In this document: positions 6,801 through 11,449 of the stretch, piece by piece | How positions within the stretch are numbered: position 1 is the first letter of the stretch | Layout: each line of letters begins with the position of its first letter | Assembly (NCBI GenBank): GCA_007130555.1 | Contig: SLSH01000171.1 | Span: 1 to 11,449 of the forward strand | DNA length: 11,449 bases | Reading direction: 5' to 3' | Origin: Bacteroidales bacterium | GTDB taxonomy: Bacteria > Bacteroidota > Bacteroidia > Bacteroidales > ML635J-15 | Notes under the pieces: model-generated | Seen by the model: only the letters and a program-made list of their open reading frames with translations | What the model was told of the DNA's origin: nothing | The model's database searches: none | Position numbers and translations under genes: made by a program

Positions 6801-9800
6801 ACAACAAATGATTTTGAAGATGCAAATATTGAATATATTGAGTTTTGGTTAATGGATCCTTTTGTCGAAGACCCCGACAATCAGGGGGGTGATTTATATT
6901 TTAACCTCGGAGATATTTCCGAAGATGTTTTAAAAGACGGCAGAAAGTTTTTTGAACACGGACTCCCCACCCCAACTAATGATCATCCTGTTGATACAAC
7001 AGCATGGGGTCTTGTTCCAAGAATACAGTCTCTGGTTAATGCTTTTGATAATAATCCTGAAGCACGGGCTTATCAAGACGTAGGACTAGACGGACTTTCT
7101 GACGAACTTGAAAGGTGGTTTTTTAGCTCCGAAGGAGTACATCCGTTTCTTGATTCTATTAAAGCAAGATTTGGAGAAAATTCTGAAGCATATCAAAAAG
7201 CATTTGAAGACCCTTCAAGTGATAATTTTGTATATTTCAGAGGTTCTGAACACGATAATAATAATAATGATATCCTAAAAAGATACAAATATTTTAACGG
7301 TCCTGAAGGAAATTCTCCTGTTGCAGGAGAAGAGGGCTTTACGGCAAGTGCCAAAACAACCCCGGATGTAGAAGATATTAATAATGACAATACTCTAAAT
7401 GAAAGTGAAAACTTTTTTCAGTACAAAATCAGCATAAGACCTGAAGACCTTGAGGTCGGCAGAAACTATATAACAGATAAAGTTGAAAGACCTGTAACAT
7501 TCGAAAATGACGAAACTTCCACGGTAACCTGGTATCAGTTTAAAGTTCCTGTTTATAATTACGACAGAAGAATAGGAATGATACAGGATTTTAAATCTAT
7601 ACGTTTTATGAGAATGTTTATGACGGATTTTTCTAAAAAAACAGTATTAAGGTTTGCAAGCCTTGACCTTGTCAGAGGAGACTGGAGAAAATACAATGCC
7701 TCTTTTCTTGAACCCGGAGAATACATTGTTGATGAATTATATGAAACTCCTTTTGATGTTAGTGCGGTTAATATCGAAGAAAATGCCGACAAAACACCTG
7801 TTAATTATGTTCTGCCTCCGGGAATAACACGAGAAATTGACCCTATGAACCCTCAGTTAAGGCAATTAAACGAACAGGCAATGTCTTTAAAAGTCTTATG
7901 CCTTGAAGACGGGGATGCAAGAGCTGTATATAAAAACGTAAATCTAGATGTCAGAAAATACAGACGGTTGAAAATGTTTATCCATGCCGAAGCCGTACCC
8001 GGAGAGCCTCCTTTATATGACGATGATTTACATCTTTTTATAAGATTAGGAACCGACTATAGGAATAATTATTATGAATATCAAATCCCTCTTAAAATTA
8101 CTCCTCCGGGAAATTATGACGGAGAAGACGATTTACATGCTCCGGACAGATATATAGTGTGGCCCGAAGAAAATGAATTAGACCTTGAATTTTTCTTATT
8201 ACAGGAAGTTAAACAAATCAGAAATGATGAAATGCGAAAAGCAAATTCAACCGTTAGTTTAAACAGACTTTATTCTATTATGGACGGAAATAACAAGGTC
8301 AGTGTTATGGGGAATCCTAATTTGTCTAATGTCAGAACAATAATGATTGGTATCAGAAATCCCAAAAAACAATCTGTACACGACGACGACGACGGACTAT
8401 GTAAATCCGGAGAAATATGGGTTAATGAATTAAGATTAACAGACTTTGACAATAAAGGAGGCTGGGCTGCAAATGCCAGAGTTACGGCAAAACTTGCAGA
8501 TCTGGGTTCGGTTACCCTTGCGGGAAGTACAAGTAAACCCGGATTTGGTGCAATAAATCAAAAAGTCAGCGAAAGACAAATTGAAGAAATTAACAGATAT
8601 GATTTATCTTCGAACCTTGAATTAGGAAAATTCTTTCCCGAAAGATATAACGTAAGAATCCCAATGTATGTCGGCTATTCGGAAAATGTGAGAAATCCCG
8701 AATATAATCCTCTGGACCCGGACATTCCTTTCAGAGTAGCATTATCCGACCCTAATATTACTGATGCCGAAAGAGACTCCATTAAACACATGGGGCAAAC
8801 ATATACCAAAAGAAAAAGTCTTAATTTTACTAATGTTCAAATTAGTCAAACCGACAGACAACCAAGAGTATATGACCTGTCTAACTGGTCTCTCAGTTAC
8901 GGATTCAGCGAAGTTTTTCAAAGAGATGTAAATACAATATTTAATACAAATACAACATATACGGGAGGAGTTGCATATAATTACAATGCTACTCCAAAAA
9001 TCGTAGAGCCGTTCAAAAATGTTTCTGCACTTAATAAACCGGCTTACAGGATTATTAAAGACTTTAATTTTTATTATTTGCCGTCTCAAATATCATTCAG
9101 AACAAACATGAACCGACAATACGGCGAAACTCAATTAAGAAATATTTATAATCCGGGACTACCACTACCTGTAAGCGTAAGAAAAGATTTTAACTGGGTA
9201 AGACAATACGATTTTAATTATAATATTACAAGAAATTTAAAACTCGACTTTTCGGCTATGAATACAGCAAGAATCGATGAGCCGGAAGGTAGAATTTATA
9301 AAGGGGATCCCGATTATGAAACAAAAAGAGATTCTATTATAAGCAATATTCGTGACTTTGGGCGTAATGTAAATTACAATCACAGATTTGATGTTACGTA
9401 TAATGTGCCGATAAATAAAATACCAGTATTTAACTGGATTACTGCAAATACAAGATATTCGGGTAGCTTTGACTGGATGGCGGCACCCATGACAAGACCT
9501 GATGATGAAGATCCTGTAAATATCGGGAATACATTGCAAAACAGCAATACAATGGCAATAAATACCCAGTTTAATTTATTTACCCTATATAATAAAGTCG
9601 GTTACCTGAATGAAATTAATCAAAAATACAGAGGAAGAGCCCAGCGAAGACCACGACAACCGGAAAAAGAAACAGTTACTTACGAACGGGAAGGAGTAAA
9701 TCTTCGTGAAGCAGGAAGACGTGTAATAAATCACAGATTAAGAACAGAAGATGTTGCTATAGTTGTAACCGGCGAAGATGGGCGGCAAATAGAAGTGGAT

Positions 9801-11414
9801 CTTGAAGTAATTGATAATAACAGAGCCGCAATAATAACAGACAGTGCATATAATAATACTAAAATTGTTATTACAGGACAAAGAGAAAAAAGAGAATCTA
9901 TTATTAAAAAAATTGTGGATAATACTCTGGTTGTTATAATGAGCGTAAGAAATGTTTCAGTCGGACTTAACCAAACAAACGGAACATTATTACCCGGCTA
10001 TATGGCAGAAACAGAAATTATGGGTATGAGTCATTATAACTCAGGTAAAAAAAATCCGGATATGTTCGGAGAAAATAATCCGACAATTTTAACTCCTACT
10101 GTACCTTTTATATTCGGGTGGCAAGAAGATGATTTTGCAGAATGGACATTACGTAATAATGTTGTAACAAGAGATACAAATAATATTCAGCCTTTTGTTC
10201 AGACAAATAACAAACAATGGAACATCAGGTCATCGCTAGAACCATACAGAGATTTACGAATTGACCTGAATGTAAATTACAATACAAGTAAAAATGAACA
10301 AGAATTTTTCAGATATACCGGCAATTATGATAAACCGGGGAATATTAACGGATATGAGAGATTAAATCCAATACACAGAGGAAGCTTTTCTATGACAATT
10401 ATAGCTTTGGGAACAGCTTTTGAAAAATATAAAGACGGAAATTACTTCTCCCAAAACTGGGAAAACTTTTCGAATAACAGAATCTCTATCGCTAACAGAT
10501 TTGCATACGAAAAAAGCACCATTGATCCCGATTATAACCCTGATAATTTTGACGAAGACGGGTTCCCCGAAGGATTTGGAAAAACTTCTCAGGATGTTTT
10601 ATTAGCATCATTTTTATCTGCATATACAAACAGAGATCCGGATAAAACCGAACTCAATCCTATACCTTCAATTCTTAGTGCCCTTCCAAACTGGAGATTG
10701 ACCTATGACGGATTGGGTAAAATTGATAAATTCAGAGAATTTTTCAGATCGGTTAATATAAGTCATGTTTACAGGTCAACATATAACATAGGCTCTTTTC
10801 AATCAAGACTTGGTAATGAATGGAAAATATCGGAGAATATAAATCAAGACAAGTATGAGGATAAAGATTTTTTATTTAATAGTGTTCGGGATGAATTAGG
10901 AAACTATTATTCATTATATGAAATTAATGGCGTAAGCATTACCGAACAGTTCTCTCCATTAATTGCTATTGATATGACATTAGTAAATAGCTTTATTGCT
11001 AAATTTGAAATTAGAAAACAAAGAAATCTTACACTTAGTTTTGCAAATAATCAGCTTACCGAAGTAAAATCGGACGAATATATTATTGGGTCCGGTTATA
11101 GATTTAGTGATGTTGAAATAACCATTAAGTCAGGAGGCAGGACTCATAATTTTGAAAGCGACTTAAATGTTAGAATTGATTTGTCAATAAGAAATAACCT
11201 GACAATTATCAGAAAATTAGAAGAATCTGTTGACCAGCCTACCGCAGGTCAAAGATTGATATCAATACAAGCTTCGGCTGATTATGTGTTAAGCAACAGA
11301 TTTAATATGAGAATATTTTATGATCATCAGTTAACAAGACCAACAATTCAAACAACTTTCCCGACTACAAATATAAGATTCGGATTTAGTTTAAGATTTA
11401 CTCTTGCAGGTTAA
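3891..11414 (+). CDS. sprA: Type IX secretion outer-membrane translocon Sov/SprA
   Basis: SprA (Sov in Porphyromonas) is the T9SS translocon: a single-chain outer-membrane beta-barrel, 36 strands in the known Flavobacterium structure, that exports proteins bearing a T9SS C-terminal signal and hands them laterally to PorV; in gliding species it also supports adhesin secretion. At 2,507 residues the gene is full length for the family (about 2,400-2,500). A signal peptide is visible: Lys7, hydrophobic 8-23, likely cleavage after SNA (25-27). Family landmarks are SQSLFGFKTEMKFGRLTVTS (264-283), ALSKLP (332-337), NGRIIFPVREPFG (597-609), YIDDFEG (831-837), GLDGLSDELE (1065-1074), VEDINNDNTLNESE (1160-1173), SGEIWVNELRL (1506-1516), NPEYNPLD (1602-1609), and a C-terminal strand ending FGFSLRFTLAG that fits beta-barrel insertion. 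An arginine-rich segment (RGRAQRRPR, 1914-1922) opens a polar insert among the later barrel strands. Only two cysteines occur, 1337 and 1504. No frameshift or stop interrupts it. The start is probably TTG. Confidence 0.97.
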   Translation: MFGGLLKYSFIVGLIASFIVIIFTSNAKINSNLSELSVYNNYYYYYEDTISDLPYPIPPEPINPLEQIDRSPLYGTDPYESEVVYDPETDEYILKRKIRGSEITPPFSVSFEEYLDYDFQSAMNKYWRQKARTDVHESRETLIPRLEIGGEMFDRIFGGSVIDIRPQGSAELSFGLNYHKIENPALPIRMQRTTTFEFDEKIQMNVVGQIGEKMRVNVQYNTEAAFDFENTVKLEYTGHEDEILQKVEAGNVSLPLTGTLITGSQSLFGFKTEMKFGRLTVTSIFSQQKGEASTINVEGGAQTQEFEIYADRYEANRHFFLTHYFKENYDRALSKLPIIYSGVVINRVEVWVTNRTGNFENARNIVAFTDLGESNKNDIQSEYVKAGMPETTVYPDNNTNILGAITSDNPDVRDINAVGNVLLGAPYNMTGGIEYEKIESARKLNPNEYTVNNQLGYISLNTSLSPDQVLAVAFEYTVGGEPYQVGEFSNSAISAPDALVVKLLKGTSLTPRLKNWDLMMKNIYSIGTFRVNREDFWLDIMYTNDKTGTSINFLPVGKIDSTRLLTVLNLDNLNTQLDPYPDGIFDFIDGITINAQNGRIIFPVREPFGSYLKEQITGGDPALNDIADQYVFQELYDSTHSTARQMAEKNKFFLQGSFKSAAGSEISLNAINIPPGSVSVTAGAQQLQENIDYTVDYNLGRVTILNQGILEAGTPIQISLESSSLFNIQTKTLMGSHFNYEFSRDFNIGATILNLTEKPLTQKVRIGDEPISNTIWGINTSYRTDVPFLTQAIDFIPLLETKEMSTITMTGEFAHLIPGHSRAISREGNAYIDDFEGTKIKINLKTPVSWTLASTPADADLFPESKLMNDLRYGYNRAKLAWYVIDPFFHRSNSPVSVEQQSSHYVREIYERELFPNKESETGIPTNMAVLNLVYYPNERGPYNYDYRNINEDGFLTNPRQRWGGIMRPLTTNDFEDANIEYIEFWLMDPFVEDPDNQGGDLYFNLGDISEDVLKDGRKFFEHGLPTPTNDHPVDTTAWGLVPRIQSLVNAFDNNPEARAYQDVGLDGLSDELERWFFSSEGVHPFLDSIKARFGENSEAYQKAFEDPSSDNFVYFRGSEHDNNNNDILKRYKYFNGPEGNSPVAGEEGFTASAKTTPDVEDINNDNTLNESENFFQYKISIRPEDLEVGRNYITDKVERPVTFENDETSTVTWYQFKVPVYNYDRRIGMIQDFKSIRFMRMFMTDFSKKTVLRFASLDLVRGDWRKYNASFLEPGEYIVDELYETPFDVSAVNIEENADKTPVNYVLPPGITREIDPMNPQLRQLNEQAMSLKVLCLEDGDARAVYKNVNLDVRKYRRLKMFIHAEAVPGEPPLYDDDLHLFIRLGTDYRNNYYEYQIPLKITPPGNYDGEDDLHAPDRYIVWPEENELDLEFFLLQEVKQIRNDEMRKANSTVSLNRLYSIMDGNNKVSVMGNPNLSNVRTIMIGIRNPKKQSVHDDDDGLCKSGEIWVNELRLTDFDNKGGWAANARVTAKLADLGSVTLAGSTSKPGFGAINQKVSERQIEEINRYDLSSNLELGKFFPERYNVRIPMYVGYSENVRNPEYNPLDPDIPFRVALSDPNITDAERDSIKHMGQTYTKRKSLNFTNVQISQTDRQPRVYDLSNWSLSYGFSEVFQRDVNTIFNTNTTYTGGVAYNYNATPKIVEPFKNVSALNKPAYRIIKDFNFYYLPSQISFRTNMNRQYGETQLRNIYNPGLPLPVSVRKDFNWVRQYDFNYNITRNLKLDFSAMNTARIDEPEGRIYKGDPDYETKRDSIISNIRDFGRNVNYNHRFDVTYNVPINKIPVFNWITANTRYSGSFDWMAAPMTRPDDEDPVNIGNTLQNSNTMAINTQFNLFTLYNKVGYLNEINQKYRGRAQRRPRQPEKETVTYEREGVNLREAGRRVINHRLRTEDVAIVVTGEDGRQIEVDLEVIDNNRAAIITDSAYNNTKIVITGQREKRESIIKKIVDNTLVVIMSVRNVSVGLNQTNGTLLPGYMAETEIMGMSHYNSGKKNPDMFGENNPTILTPTVPFIFGWQEDDFAEWTLRNNVVTRDTNNIQPFVQTNNKQWNIRSSLEPYRDLRIDLNVNYNTSKNEQEFFRYTGNYDKPGNINGYERLNPIHRGSFSMTIIALGTAFEKYKDGNYFSQNWENFSNNRISIANRFAYEKSTIDPDYNPDNFDEDGFPEGFGKTSQDVLLASFLSAYTNRDPDKTELNPIPSILSALPNWRLTYDGLGKIDKFREFFRSVNISHVYRSTYNIGSFQSRLGNEWKISENINQDKYEDKDFLFNSVRDELGNYYSLYEINGVSITEQFSPLIAIDMTLVNSFIAKFEIRKQRNLTLSFANNQLTEVKSDEYIIGSGYRFSDVEITIKSGGRTHNFESDLNVRIDLSIRNNLTIIRKLEESVDQPTAGQRLISIQASADYVLSNRFNMRIFYDHQLTRPTIQTTFPTTNIRFGFSLRFTLAG
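4012..4028 (+). repeat. Short ATT trinucleotide repeat encoding a tyrosine run in sprA
   Basis: Five ATT units plus AT form a small microsatellite that, in the sprA frame, encodes Tyr42-Tyr46 within YNNYYYYYED, about 15 residues after the predicted signal-peptide cleavage. Unit changes would stay in frame and alter only the length of the tyrosine run near the mature N-terminus. Confidence 0.75.
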
Positions 11415-11449
11415 AAAAAAAATTGTTTTCTTTGAAAAAAATTAGTAAA
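11415..11449. other. Short AT-rich tail after sprA
   Basis: Only 35 bp remain. They consist of A-runs and a short T-run (TTTTCTTT) that could form a weak, imperfect A/T hairpin, but there is no GC-rich stem typical of an intrinsic terminator and no start of another gene is visible. Confidence 0.5.

Noticed and set aside
5459..9539. Several reverse-strand open frames of 60-115 codons opposite sprA (5459-5668, 7193-7390, 7559-7792, 8270-8452, 8742-9089, 9237-9539)
   Set aside because: All are antisense to continuous, family-consistent SprA coding sequence and show no domain or leader of their own.
10420..10605. 61-codon forward open frame in another frame within sprA
   Set aside because: It overlaps well-conserved barrel sequence and looks like low-complexity Lys/Thr/Ile-rich out-of-frame translation.
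1..11449. A novel defence system, mobile element or CRISPR array
   Set aside because: Every long frame is a recognisable core or conserved gene, and no transposase, integrase, terminal repeats, spaced repeats or tRNA-associated attachment sites are visible.

Overview
The window comes from a low-GC member of the Bacteroidota. Its largest gene encodes a complete Sov/SprA protein, the giant outer-membrane translocon of the type IX secretion system, which is restricted to this phylum. Two divergent promoters carry the phylum's TAnnTTTG -7 element. Start codons follow A- or T-rich leaders rather than Shine-Dalgarno sequences, and arginine in sprA is mostly AGA. I cannot place it below phylum with confidence; an environmental Bacteroidales- or Marinilabiliales-like lineage is a guess.

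Layout: bases 1-212 are AT-rich non-coding DNA with an imperfect direct repeat. Two forward genes follow: a DUF2797 protein (213-1016) and a RecX-family regulator (1017-1484), joined as TAAATG with no gap. A reverse-strand pair converges on them: htpX (1499-2515) and, upstream of it in transcription, lemA (2544-3098). A 185-bp divergent promoter region separates lemA from the forward pair ruvA (3284-3877) and sprA (3891-11414). Only 35 bp remain after sprA.

Functional reading: three themes sit side by side. RecX (RecA modulator) and RuvA (Holliday-junction binding) belong to homologous recombination and repair but lie in different transcription units. LemA and the membrane M48 protease HtpX form a widespread envelope pair, with HtpX likely acting in membrane-protein quality control. 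SprA is the T9SS pore through which proteins with a T9SS C-terminal signal reach the cell surface; its genome should also encode PorV, PorK/L/M/N, PorT and similar partners, none of which are here. The ruvA-sprA linkage is one I recall from other Bacteroidota.

I see no mobile element, CRISPR array, tRNA or rRNA. Most of the window is recognisable core genome. The least understood gene is the DUF2797 protein coupled to recX. The most curious details in sprA are its probable TTG start and its having only two cysteines in about 2,500 residues.
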